Positions 45,682 to 56,623 of a stretch of 60,000 nt of DNA are shown here, in pieces. The notes under the pieces are model-generated. The model saw only the letters and a program-made list of their open reading frames with translations, did not search any database and had not been told where the DNA came from. Both the position numbers and the translations under genes were made by a program. Numbering within the stretch: the first letter of the stretch is position 1; every line of letters begins with the position of its first letter. This stretch comes from Cryptomeria japonica (Eukaryota; Streptophyta; Pinopsida; Cupressales; Cupressaceae): contig NC_081412.1 of assembly GCF_030272615.1 (NCBI RefSeq), positions 342,671,870 through 342,731,869 of the forward strand. The letters are read 5' to 3'.

Positions 45682-46510
45682 CCCACCTTCTCTAATAGCC
45701 ATAAGTTCATCATCACGGCCACTAAGTACTTCACTAAGTGTGTGGAGGCCATACCACTCACCTTAACCACTAGCAAACAAATAGAAAAATTTATCTTGAA
45801 TTACTTAACTTGTTAATATGGAATTCCAAAGGTTATTATCATAGATAATGGAAGACCATTTAAAAATTAGAATTTCAAAGAATTATGTCAGAAATTTGCC
45901 ATCCAACATCACTTTTCCACCCTATATTATCTGCAAGGCAATGGTCAGGTTGAGGCTTCAAATAAAAGTCTCATTAAGATACTCAAGAAGATAGTCAATA
46001 AAGTTGGTCGTGATTAACACTTGCAACTCCCTCCCGACCTTTGGGACTATTGTACCAACATCCACACACCTACAAGAGCCACACCATATTCCCCCTCATA
46101 TTTGGTTATGAAGTCATCCTTCCCCTTAATCAAGCTCCCTTCACTTCGGATGTCCCTGTAGAATGTTCTTCTTGATGAAGAATACAAAGCAGCTAGACTA
46201 CAAGAGCTTTAATTACTGGATGAGAAGCATCTCAAGGCCTTGATTCATCTTTGGGTTTATCATAATCATCTTCGGCTCAACTACAATAAGAAATTTAGGA
46301 CCCAAGAATTTGACAATGGTGACCTTGTCCTCATGGAACAAAAGAATCTTCAAGACTAAGAAAAGAAAGGAAAGTTTGAGCCTAATTGATTGGAACCCTA
46401 TGTCATCACTACAAAATATGGTTCTGGAGCATTCCAGCTAGCTATAGCTAAAGGAGAATTGTTGGATGAGCCCATGAACATCATCCATTTTAAGAATTTA
46501 TATACCTAGA
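45682..46510 (+). pseudogene. Gypsy F integrase core and C-terminus (broken)
   Basis: It resumes after Copia G. SHKFIITATKYFTKCVEAIPL leads to Asp in IIIDNGRPF and Glu in GNGQVEASNK, again exactly 35 positions apart but with a stop between. The C-terminal part (TRATPY, LLDEKHLKALIHL, YNKKFRTQEFDNGDLVL, LEPYVITTKYGSGAFQL) ends at about 46508. There are at least six stops. It closely parallels the integrase of element A. Confidence 0.87.
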
Positions 46511-47126
46511 CTTCATTGAATCTCAATTTTCAAAAGGAAAAAAAATAGAAAATAATAAAAATAAAAAAAAATCTGAAAAACATGAAAAATACAAATAAAT
46601 AAATTAAAATGAAAATATAAAGAAAAATCCTTTCATCCATTAGTGAAAATCACTCTGTGGTGCTATGGGCAAGTACCTTGGTAACAACATGTTCTTAGGC
46701 ACTAAGGTAATTAATTCAGAACCACCATCTCTTTAGATGCTCTTAAATCACATTCGACCACCCACCTCTGCTTCCATATTTCTTCAGTGATGTAAAAAAT
46801 CAATTCATTGTCAAGGGTTTCATCGATAACTTGAAATATGAGCACTTTTGAGCGAACTGTACTTCCCGCGAAAGAGTTAAAGGCCCAATTGAAGAGTGTC
46901 ACATCTGCAATTAAGTTTAAACACTTGAGTAGCCATTGTAGATGCAGAACATTAACTGTGCACAAGTTGCCCATACGATTACAGTTGAACTGAGTGAATT
47001 TTTGTAAGAACCAGATCGATGCTAAAAGATTGAAAACTGCGAAGAACTTGCGGAGACTTGCGAACGATAACCAGAAGAATTGAGCATTCCACCAAGTAAG
47101 TGTTGTCTCTCTTATTTACTGTGATT
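46511..47126 (+). other. Region between Gypsy F integrase and the long reading frame
   Basis: An A-rich block (46540-46625) is followed by about 500 bp with no coding frame. TAGTGAAAATCAC and GGCAAGTACCTTGG at 46640-46682 resemble the post-integrase spacer at the left end of element A. A GTAAGT at 47096-47101 could be a splice donor. No LTR edge, primer-binding site or clear promoter was found here, so the boundary between F and the following gene is undefined. Confidence 0.45.
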
Positions 47127-50100
47127 ATGGAACCTTCGTCTTCTTCTTCTAAAAAGAGTAGGAAAGGAAAAGAGCTGAAGCCTGAAGAGAAGCCCAAGAG
47201 ACAGAAGAAAGAAGGGAGAGCTCTGACTCAGGATTTGTTAGACCAGTGTCTATCATCTAGTGTAAGGTCCAAGAAGATTAAAAGTGAAGAAGAAGGATTA
47301 GAGGACAGATTTGAAAATCTAGGAGACATTTGGACTGAGATAAGAGGGCATGAGTTATTTTTGTTTGGTTACAAAAGAAGGGATGCACCTGAACCCATAA
47401 GCAATCTATGGAAGAAGAACTTAGGCAAATTAGTAGTCCCAAATGTGTTTGTAGATGTAGAATTAATGAAAGCTCTGGTAGATTGCTACAACCCAAGAAC
47501 CAAAACCATATGTGATTACAGAGGGAATACATTAGTAGTAATTAACAAACAGACTATTGATATGGTTTTTGATTTGGACTGGGAAGTAGAGGAGAGTATC
47601 GATATGAAGAAACTTTCACAAGAATTCTTTAGTTTGGAAAATATCTACAGGACTTGGAGACTACTTGTTCACAGGCCAAAAGTGGGTGGGTCATTTGTTC
47701 AGTTCGACAAAGATGACAAGGTGCCGTTTGATGTCAACCACTTCCATCCATATTTCAAGTATACATATTATGCTACAGCCCAAGTACTAGGCCTAGAGGC
47801 TCATCCACTCATGGATATTGGGGTTATGGTTCTGTGTGCCGACTTGCAAACAAAAGACCCTAGGTCATTTGATTTTGCAACTTATGTTGCAGATGCCTTG
47901 AATCATGGGCTGGAGAAATTGAAAGGAGACCTTGTGAATGTTCATTTTTCATTATACTCCATGTTAATGCATATCCTTCTTTATTGTGGACAAGAAATTA
48001 ACTTCTGGCCAGATGAGTTCAGCATTAGATCTTATGATAAGAATGGTCTGAAGAAGCCGGTTCAGTTATGGGTATCAGCATGGGACCAGAGGTTCATGAA
48101 TAACCAATATTGGCATTTTCAAGAATACTTTGTGAAACCTCTCAGTGCAGCTTTTGGGCAACACAGGGATTACACTTTGTCTCCTGAAATCAAGAGATTT
48201 CTCAGACCAAAGGACTTCTCTCTAGAGTCACAGATTGAACATAATTGGGGTGATTGGTATTGCCATGATAATCACACAGAAATAAGGGTATTTGGATATG
48301 AAGGGCAACCCCATATGCTTCCAGTTACGGTACCAAACAGAGTGGCTAGCTTGGAGATTATAAGGCAATTGTCTATTGCCAGTGCTAAACACTTAACTGA
48401 TTTCGGTAAACAATCTATTGTTCTAGGTTTATTAGTTTTTTCTGATTTCATTGTCAAAAGTTCAAAAAGTTATCATTTACTTCAGAATAAATTAGACTAT
48501 TATGGTATGACTCTGGGTGAGCCTAGGGAGAATTTTGATCCTGAAGGATATATAAGAGCCGCCAGAGCCTCACAGAAACTCAAAGCTGGAATACATGTGG
48601 CCAAAATGCCAGATGACCTAATCAAGAACCTTGAACGAGAGAAGGCCAAAGCTTTAAAAGGAAAGAGTGAGTTAGTTTGGGAGGCCTACAAATGGAAAAG
48701 GGCAAGGGGAATGATAGATGGAGACCTAATTGGAAATCTCCAAGATCCTCTGGAAGTAGCTAAAAGGCTGCTTCAACATGAAGCAGAAATTATGCACAGA
48801 GTGCCTTCGCAATTCCTTCATTTTATTAATACTGAGAAGGATAGTCAGCCCCTAGCTCACATGTCACCAAAGTCAATTGCCAGTAGTATCCCACCTGATT
48901 CTCCTAGGGAAGATTATCCCCCTGGTTTTGAAGCAGAAATGAATATGGACACTGGCGAGATTAACATCAAGGATGTTGTTGATATCAGAATGATTGAGCA
49001 TGAAGAATTTGTTGCTGATGATGGATTTGCCTCTTCTAGGGAGTTCCTCTCATTTTTGTACCAATACAAAGGAGCTCATGTAAAACGAAGCATGGCTGGA
49101 AGACCAGAGGAGGAACAGATGAAGAGATTACAGGATGAAATTGATGTCCTCATGAAAGACATGACTCCTAAGAAAGGGAGGAAACTATTAAAAGAGGCCG
49201 GTGTAATCATCTTCTCCGGTTGGGATATTAACTCAGCACTCTTATTTGATGGCTTCCTGAAGAGACAAGATTTGAATCAACAGGTGTTGCCCCAGGAGGT
49301 AGATAAATTGTTCCTAGGCTCTAGATATGATCCAGACAAGAAAGCTCTCCTACAGTGGGCACTATATCCAAAGGGGAAGAGGCCTATCATTGTAGACATT
49401 GAAGAAACCTTTGGACACCTCATGATTCATCAGGTTGGGAAAACTGATCCTAGGGTCACTGCAAAGCTCAACTTGGATGTTGCAAGATTGAACCTGGACC
49501 AGACAGAGTTTTTGATCAGAGAGAACGTCACATATAAGGGACTGTATGAAAAATCTAAGGAGGAAAATCAGAAGCTGCAGGCAAAAGTATTGCAACTAGA
49601 GATGAGGACTCCTATCAACGAATACACCTCATACCCCACGGGACGCAGCTTGGATGATGTCTCTGATGCTCTGTATTGGAAGTATCAAGAAGAAAATGCC
49701 AATAAACACGCAGACAATATCCAACAAAAGATGGACAAATTGGTCAATGACATCATAGGACATCGGTTTAACACCATGCTCTTACAGGTCGAACCATATT
49801 GGATAGTATACAACGGAACGATAAAAGCACTAACAGAGCATGAAAGGTTAAGAGCACGATTGCAGGAAGTACTAAACAATGTCGATACCATGACACCAGA
49901 GGAAAAGGCTGAGGGGAATGTGTATATGGAAAATCATGTCAAACTTGAAGATACGCTGAGAAGAGACTTAAAAGAATTAGATGATGAGAAACCTGTTGGA
50001 ATGCCCTCCGTCTACAAAGAAGGAGAAGTGATATCTTTGGAGGATTTGCGAAAAGAGCTTACCAGCGTCAAGGATTGGGCCTTATCAGAGATAGATCGAA

Positions 50101-50276
50101 GTAAAGATATGGCCCCTACTGTCAACCAGATAATATTCAAATATTTGTCGCTGGGAGATGAATTGAAAAAACAAACTCCTCAAATCAAAACCTTCAGAGA
50201 CGACGACTATATTCATCATCTAGGACTTCTAAATCTCTTTTTGCTTAAGTTTAGAAACACTCAAGTTAACGACTAG
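47127..50276 (+). CDS. Uncharacterised 1049-residue protein, intact frame
   Basis: A single uninterrupted frame of 1050 codons. The ATG at 47127 (MEPSSSSSKKSRKG) is the first one; the nine codons before it lack an ATG. I do not recognise the family with confidence. Visible parts: a Ser/Lys-rich N-terminus with clustered basic residues (about residues 6-33), likely a nuclear signal; a folded-looking Trp- and aromatic-rich region (about 55-470), loosely reminiscent of plant transposon-associated or plant-mobile-domain proteins; a Pro-rich spacer near residue 590 (PPDSPREDYPPGFE); a charged coiled-coil stretch (about 785-830); and further charged helices to the end. There is no signal peptide or membrane segment, and no zinc finger or protease, polymerase or integrase motif. 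It lies 3-prime of the decayed Gypsy F integrase on the same strand, yet carries no stop. It could be an accessory retrotransposon protein, a captured gene or a host gene. Confidence 0.7.
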   Translation: MEPSSSSSKKSRKGKELKPEEKPKRQKKEGRALTQDLLDQCLSSSVRSKKIKSEEEGLEDRFENLGDIWTEIRGHELFLFGYKRRDAPEPISNLWKKNLGKLVVPNVFVDVELMKALVDCYNPRTKTICDYRGNTLVVINKQTIDMVFDLDWEVEESIDMKKLSQEFFSLENIYRTWRLLVHRPKVGGSFVQFDKDDKVPFDVNHFHPYFKYTYYATAQVLGLEAHPLMDIGVMVLCADLQTKDPRSFDFATYVADALNHGLEKLKGDLVNVHFSLYSMLMHILLYCGQEINFWPDEFSIRSYDKNGLKKPVQLWVSAWDQRFMNNQYWHFQEYFVKPLSAAFGQHRDYTLSPEIKRFLRPKDFSLESQIEHNWGDWYCHDNHTEIRVFGYEGQPHMLPVTVPNRVASLEIIRQLSIASAKHLTDFGKQSIVLGLLVFSDFIVKSSKSYHLLQNKLDYYGMTLGEPRENFDPEGYIRAARASQKLKAGIHVAKMPDDLIKNLEREKAKALKGKSELVWEAYKWKRARGMIDGDLIGNLQDPLEVAKRLLQHEAEIMHRVPSQFLHFINTEKDSQPLAHMSPKSIASSIPPDSPREDYPPGFEAEMNMDTGEINIKDVVDIRMIEHEEFVADDGFASSREFLSFLYQYKGAHVKRSMAGRPEEEQMKRLQDEIDVLMKDMTPKKGRKLLKEAGVIIFSGWDINSALLFDGFLKRQDLNQQVLPQEVDKLFLGSRYDPDKKALLQWALYPKGKRPIIVDIEETFGHLMIHQVGKTDPRVTAKLNLDVARLNLDQTEFLIRENVTYKGLYEKSKEENQKLQAKVLQLEMRTPINEYTSYPTGRSLDDVSDALYWKYQEENANKHADNIQQKMDKLVNDIIGHRFNTMLLQVEPYWIVYNGTIKALTEHERLRARLQEVLNNVDTMTPEEKAEGNVYMENHVKLEDTLRRDLKELDDEKPVGMPSVYKEGEVISLEDLRKELTSVKDWALSEIDRSKDMAPTVNQIIFKYLSLGDELKKQTPQIKTFRDDDYIHHLGLLNLFLLKFRNTQVND

Positions 50277-51350
50277 TATTTTGAAAAGTCGTGTCTCTTC
50301 GTGAAAAGCCTTCATCCTCATATATATATGAGAATGATTTTTGTAATGTAAAGGGAGAGATAGATTAGATAAGAAGAAAATGGCGATGTATGACAGCCTG
50401 TAAGTTTTACAAATTTCAATGGAATACATGCTATGAACTATTGCTTTTCTTTGCGTATGTGTTGTGGATTATTTCACTTTGTCTTGGCAATCGTCTGTGA
50501 TATTATCTAAAGTGATAAGGTTATTCATATTCTTGAAATCAAATCTGTGCTTCATGTTATAACGTTGAAACAAAAGTTTTTCTTGCGAATTGTAATTGTT
50601 CCTTGCAGTACTTCATTGATTGGTCCCTTAAAGGTAGGGTTAAAATTCATTCAATCAACACATGATATAAGCATTCAAATTGATCTCAAAAGAAATAATA
50701 ACCGACAGGTCTACAAAAGGGTGGATTAAAAAACTGTCTCACAGGCTCGCATAATAAGTCCTGAAGAAAGTGCAATGACTCTGTAGCCCAAACAACAAAG
50801 AAGGCACTGGTCAAAATAGATTACACTCATCATTATATTTCACCATTTGTTATTTTAAAAAGCAAACAGAAGTAGTTAGGAAACATAGATCGAATAGCTT
50901 CTACAACAACAATCTTGAACTCATCTGCTATATCTCCATCCAAGGAACTCATGCCATTTCAAAGATCAGGAGATATCAGATTAGGATAATACATCTGCTA
51001 TAAAAAGCACTGGTTATCGGAGACATTCAGTGAATAGGTATACCCGCCTAGGTCCTGCAGAGCCTAAAGTGGGAGAGTTAGCAACCAAACAGGTTCACTC
51101 TACATGTTGGCCAAGTCAATTGGAGGGTTTGATCATAGGAGTTGGCAATTTCCTTAGAACCTATCCAATCTGTTGATTTGAGACCCAACAGACTGACTAC
51201 CTCTGTCCTGAATGTATGCCAATCGACTATCATAGCCTCAAGGGCTACCTGTAAAGTGTCCCTCTTCACTTGTACCCTATCCATCTCAACCTAAACGATC
51301 TCTACACATGCCCTCTCTCCATCCACCCTAGCCCTCTCCCAACCTATCTT
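50277..51350. other. Non-coding flank after the long reading frame
   Basis: The first 150 bp look like a 3-prime untranslated region (AT-rich, TATATATATGAGAATG at about 50320). A purine-rich run (50349-50390, AAAGGGAGAGATAGATTAG...) might be a polypurine tract, but no LTR start could be proven. The rest, to the edge of Copia H, has only short open frames without recognisable motifs. Confidence 0.4.
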
Positions 51351-52943
51351 TATTAGTCCCAACCAGTACTGAGAGGGGAGGGATGAATCAACACTATACT
51401 GGTTTGTTCCAGATTTAACCTTAATCAAAACTTTTATTCAAACTTAACACTTATCAATATAAGAAACATTAATAAGAAACATGCACACATAAAATCAAAC
51501 ACACATCACTACCAAGATTTATCACGTGGAAATCCAAATGGGAGAAAACCATGGTTTAAAAAGAAACTCACAAAATCTGCACTCTTTTGGAGTACGCCTA
51601 GTGAGAAGCCATCCCTGTTAGGAGATTACAAAGACATTGTTAGGTGCTACTCGGTTAAGGGATTTTATTTAAGGCCTGTTAGAAACTTTACCCTATTAGA
51701 GGTAGCCATGTTAAATGAATTAGGATCATCATTTAAGATGTCACCCAATTAAGGGATTTTACAAAGGACCCTGTTAAAGTCCACCTGATTAGGGGATGTT
51801 ACTGTTGTAGTTATTAGAAAACAATAGAGAGAATGATCTGCTATAATAGCTACTCTTAGCTTAATCAGATCCAAATGAAGCTCTTCGGTTTGACCACCAG
51901 TTACACTTGCTCTACACTCTACTGGTGCTCTGCATTACACTTTCTCTACACTCTACTGGTGCTCTGTATTCTTTCTCCGCTCTTCACACTATCCAAGCTT
52001 TGCACACTCTCTTCACCACTTTGCTATTCACTTAGCAGTTCTGCCCTCTTCTCACCATGTTGGATCATCTCTCTTCAAAATTGCACTTTGCAATTTTTAT
52101 GATCAATCTTTTTTAGTTTTCTCCAAAAACCTTTATGCCATGTTTTTCCAACACATACCCACTGGTTCCTCAATGAGTTTACACCTAACAATCGGTATAT
52201 TTGAAATTAAAATGTTCCCACACTCTCTCTACGCACTCTCTATCAATCTTGCTAGCAACTCATCCTTATTTGCCTCCGCAACTCATAATTTCACCAATCT
52301 CTGGGTTGTATTCTGTCTCTTTAATACGAACTGGAAAATCTGCACAAATCTCACCTTAACTGGTTGTTAACTTCTATAGACTTCACTAGACGTTTGTTTG
52401 ATGATATCTTGCCATGAATGACTCACCTTTGGTCATCACATCCAGCTTACTAGTCACTGCTCCAAGATTCTTGGTGGATAGCATTCTTCAACCTATATCA
52501 CTGGTTCACCAGTGTAACTCTTCATCTTTTGCCACCAATCACTAATCATCAATCAGACTGATCACCTGCCTGTCTAGAGTGTTTTGGTCATGCAAAAGAC
52601 TACTAAACTACAATATGAGTCATCTCTTGTGACTACATCATCATTTCATCTGCCAATTTTAAGAAACTGATCTCAACACCTATCAGGTGCTTGACTAACC
52701 AATCAACTACTTTGTTTATCCTTCAACCGATTAGTCTTCTACCAACATACTATTTAAGTGTGTCAATAATGCATATTTGGGAAGCATTGAATCCTCCATA
52801 CTATTTGCAGCCATGAGTAAACTATTGGGGTGTACCACACCTCGTTTCCTATGAGCTTGGCCTTATTCACCAATAAATGTTAGTAATTAATGACAATACT
52901 AACTGATGAACCGGTTGTGGCAACACCATTAGTTATGCCAACA
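51351..52943 (-). repeat. Copia H 3-prime LTR (left)
   Basis: Starts TATTAGTCCCAACC and ends ATGCCAACA, 1593 bp. The start matches the sequence just outside the primer-binding site at 57418. Contains a GTTAGG/GTTAAGGGATTT sub-repeat cluster at 51590-51815, like Copia G, and TGGGAGAAAACCATGG near 51540. The pyrimidine-rich part at 51890-52080 gives a spurious hydrophobic open frame. Confidence 0.82.
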
Positions 52944-53289
52944 ATATCCCCCTTTGGCATTGATGGCAATACTTCAAAATCCTCTTTTAGCAACTAGACA
53001 CTTCTTGTTCTGCTGTACTGATCAGCTACTCTATTTGAATCTCCCCCTCTCACTGGCTTCCATTCATGTCACATCTGACTTCATCTCCCTTCTTGTTCCA
53101 TCTTACTTCACTCTCCCTTTGACAATAATGCCAAAGGTGTAGTTTAGACATCCTATTTCACATACTGCAATGACTGCTCCCCCTAACAGGAGTAGTCCAT
53201 AAGCATCAATCCAAATACATAAATTTTTTACGAAAATCATACCAGATTGATGTTGTTCCAATCTTCACTCACCTTAGAGCATGTAGGGT
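52944..53289 (-). other. Copia H polypurine tract and 3-prime region
   Basis: The minus strand reads GCCAAAGGGGGATAT at 52944-52958 beside the LTR. The remainder is non-coding, with further purine runs near 53045 and 53180. Confidence 0.75.
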
Positions 53290-54044
53290 ATTACCCCTAG
53301 CTTACCTCTGAGATACTCAAAAGTATCCTTAGGTAGTGGCTTGGTGAATATGTCTGCAACCTATTCCTTGGTTGGCACATATTTCAGTCTAACTTCTTTG
53401 TCCTATGCCTTTTCCTTAAGATAATGATATTTTATTGCAAAATGTTTGGTATCAGAGTGCATTACCGAGATTTTTGATATGTTGATGGCACTTGTATTGT
53501 CACAGTGTATCATGACCGATTCAGTCACCTTTTCTTGGATACCTTCCAAGATCTTCTTAATCCATACTACCTATGTATAGTTGATTGCAGTATCCACATA
53601 CTCCACCTCAATTATGGATTGAGAGATACAATTTTGTTTCTTTCTTGTCCATGACACAATCCTATCTCCAAGAAAGAATGCACCTCCACTAGTGCTCTTT
53701 CTGTCATCAATGTTCCCTACCCAATCTGTATTGGTGAAGACACTCAAGTTGAAATTTCCCTTATGTGTATACTAGAGACCATACTCATCAGTCTCCTTAA
53801 GGTATCTGAATATCCTCTTAACCACCACCATATGAGTCTCTTTTGGACTTGCAGCAAATCTAGCAACCAAGCCAACTGCTTGTGCTATATCTGGTCTACT
53901 GTGCACTGCATACTGCAACTTACCGATCATGGATCGATATAGTGTCTCATTCACTTCATCAGCCTCATCATCTTTGGAAAGATTGCAACCTATAACCATC
54001 AAAGTTCCAACACGTTTGGAATCTTCCATTCCAAAGGTCTTCAA
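53290..54044 (-). pseudogene. Copia H RNase H and RT C-terminus
   Basis: At 53772-54044 the RT end reads FGMEDSKRVGTLM, YRSMIGKLQYAVHSRPDIAQAV and RIFRYLKETDEYGL. Below 53771 RNase H is readable through stops: DDRKSTSGGAFFLG, then CDNTSAINISK and IFTKPLPKDTFEYLRGKLG at about 53300-53500. The order is complete but the frame is broken several times. Confidence 0.83.
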
Positions 54045-54926
54045 TATTACCCTTATATATTTGGTATGGCTAATGAATATACCATTATTTAGTTAAGAAA
54101 CTTGCAGACCAATGAAGAATTTTATTTCACTTATCATGGACATTTCAAATTCTTTCTTCATTTCTTTTGCAAAGCCTTTTCTCATTTCATCATCTCCTCC
54201 AAAGATGATGTCATCTAAAAAAATCTCTGCAATCAGATGTTTTCCTTCTTTTCCATTCTTCAAATACAAGTTACTGTTATCACTGGTTCTCATGAACCCT
54301 ATACTTATTAGGTATGAGTGCATTCTCTCATACCAAGCTCTTGGTGCTTTTTTAAGCCCATATAGAGCTTTTTTCAGCTTACATACCATATCTCTTCCAT
54401 CTTTTGAAGCAAACCCTTCTGGTTGCTCAATGTATACTTCTTCCTCTAGAACACCATTCAAGAATGCTAATTTGACATCCATTTCATAGACCTTAAACTT
54501 CCTGTAAGCAACATAAGAAAGCAAGATTCAAACCCCTTCTAGTCTAGCCACCGGTGAAAAGGTCTCTCTATAATCCAAACCTCCTTCCTATGCATACCCT
54601 TTATAGACTAAACTTTCTTTGTTTCTTACTACTTGACCGGTTACATCCATTTTGTTTCTAAACACCCACTTGGTGCCTATCACATTTTTGTTCTTCGTTC
54701 TGGGCACAAGGGTTTAGGTTTCATTTTTCTCAATCTGCTCTAGTTCTTCATCCATAGCCTTGATCCAGTCTTCATCTTTCAGAGCCTCCTTTTCTATTTT
54801 GGGCTCAATTTTAGAGAGCAGACATGTACTCTCCCTTTCTTTTCTTCTAGTCAATACTCCTTCATTCTTGTCACCCATAATATTGTCAGCAGAATTATTG
54901 ATTCTGACATACCTTGGTGGTGTCAA
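54045..54926 (-). pseudogene. Copia H reverse transcriptase
   Basis: The linker is at 54714-54926 (RYVRINNSADNIMGDKNEGVL). The RT start is broken at 54525-54713. The open stretch 54093-54524 has YEMDVKLAFLNGVLEEEVYIEQPEGF, LYGLKKAPRAWYERMHSYL and the catalytic FLDDIIFGGDD at about 54195-54230. Both catalytic Asp residues are intact, but upstream stops prevent expression of the whole enzyme. Confidence 0.87.
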
Positions 54927-54927
54927 T

Positions 54928-56010
54928 TCATTTCTTGGAGCTTCTTCTACCGGTTGTTTCTAGTTCTACTTCACATGCTTCCTTATTCGCAGCTACACTA
55001 GGATTCTCTATAGTAGGTTTGACTGATACAATGTAATTGAATCCTTGATACTCCTCTGGTTCACTCTTGATGTCCTGTTCATTTTTCTCAAAGAACTCAT
55101 CTACTCTAACATTTGTACTTTCCACAATCTTACCAGTCCTTTTGTTCAAAAACTGGTATGCTTTACTCTTTGTGGAGTAACCTAAGAAGATTCCTTCATC
55201 ACTCTTAGGATCAGACTTTCTAGAGTACTCATCCCTCTTGATGTAGCACTTGCTTCCAAATACCTTGAAGTAACTCACGTTGGGTGAGTATCCACACCAT
55301 AATTCATAGGGAGTCTTATTTGTCCCTTTCTTCACCTATATCCAATTCAAGGTATACACAACAATACTCACTGCTTCTCTCTAGAAGACATGTGGAATAT
55401 CCTTCTAAATCATTAGAGTTCTCGCACAATCAATTAGAGTTATGTTTCTTCTTTTAGCAACCCCATTCTGTTGAGGTGTTCTGGGTGCAGACATCTGCCT
55501 CATAATCTCCTGTTCTTCACAATCACTTATGAAATCTTGAGAGGTGAACTCTCCTCCTCTATCCGATCTCAAACATTTAAGACTCTTACCAGTTCTTCTC
55601 TCCACTTGAGCCTTGAAGACCTTGAAAATGTGAAAGGCTTCAAATATTTCTTTCAAGAATATAGCCCACATCATTCTTGAGAAATAATCTACAAAAAACA
55701 TGAAGTACCAGTCCCCATAGAAACTCTTAGTCCTCATAGGACCACACAAATCTGTATGCACTAAGTCTAGCATATTGTCAGATGAATAAGATTTGCTACT
55801 GAAACTAGATTCAGTCAACTTTCCTAGCTGACAATCTTCACACATGGCATTCTTAGGTTTCATAATGTCAGGCATACCTTTGACAAACTTCATTTTACTA
55901 ACCTTTTCTATGCTATCAAAATTAACATGACACAATATTTTGTGCCACAACCAATTGTCTTCTACCTTTTTCATTAGGAAACTTCCTACAATGGTGTCTA
56001 CGTAGAACAT
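54928..56010 (-). pseudogene. Copia H integrase
   Basis: The open stretch 55405-56010 has the HHCC segment (WLWHKILCHVNFDS, CEDCQLGK) and the core: Asp in VHTDLCGP and Asp in CLRSDRGGEF. The third catalytic position reads QQNGVAKRRN, with Lys where Glu is expected. After stops, 54928-55335 holds the C-terminal part (TPYELWCGYSPNVSYFKVFGSK). Confidence 0.88.
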
Positions 56011-56623
56011 AGTACCTTTAGTTTATTTACCAGTAGCAATAAGACCTCCTGATTTATCACTTATTTTGCATATTTCTTCATTAAACTCCAACCGGTAATC
56101 CTTATTGTTAAGTTGTGCAACACTTAATAGATTATGTGTTAGCCCTTCTACCTAGTAAACATCTTCACAATTGGTTTTATCATTTAGGGCAATAGATCCC
56201 TTACCTTTTACTGCATAGGGAGCATCATTTCTAAATCTCACTTGTCCTCCATCACAGTCCTCCATGCTGAGAAATTTGTTCCTATCACTTGTCATGTGGT
56301 GAGTGCAACCACTATCAATTACCTAGTCTACACACCGGTTTGAACTGGAAATCAGTGCCATATCACTTTCCTCTGTGCTATCTTCCTTACCACTATAAAT
56401 GCAATCCCTTCTCCATCAAATCCTTCTGATTCTTCATCGGTAACTCCTTTTGCAAGATAGCACTCCTTCTTTCTCTTCTCTTTGTATCTTCTAAAGTTAT
56501 CCTTCCTATCATTTTCAGGACATCAGGATGCAATATGACCTATTTTATTGCATCAGAAACACTTCAGGGGTAGTTTACCTCTTGGAAACCTTCTTGCATT
56601 AGAGATTCAAGCTCATGTTGTTC
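56011..56623 (-). pseudogene. Copia H protease and zinc-knuckle region (broken)
   Basis: The protease active site VIDSGCTHHMT is readable at about 56285-56320 with an intact DSG, but a stop replaces the Trp before it. The Gag zinc knuckle region at about 56525-56575 (CNKIGHIAS) has stops or changes at Cys positions. The pre-integrase VEGLTHNLLSVAQL-like segment is near 56110-56160. Confidence 0.7.

Noticed and set aside
47100-47126. Upstream extension of the long frame from GTG
   Set aside because: GTG is not a normal start in plant nuclear genes, and the first ATG at 47127 is followed by a typical Ser/Lys-rich start.
47127-50276. Envelope-like protein downstream of pol
   Set aside because: The position would fit, but there is no signal peptide, no transmembrane segment and no furin-like site, and the N-terminus is strongly basic.
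50349-50390. Definite polypurine tract and LTR start of Gypsy F
   Set aside because: Purine-rich, but no TG start with a matching partner LTR could be found in the window, so it is only mentioned as a possibility.
51875-52102. Plus-strand hydrophobic frame resembling a secreted or membrane peptide
   Set aside because: It lies in a CT-rich part of the Copia H LTR; the hydrophobicity comes from base composition.
54112-54489. Plus-strand frame of 125 codons
   Set aside because: Antisense to the Copia H reverse transcriptase, without its own motif.
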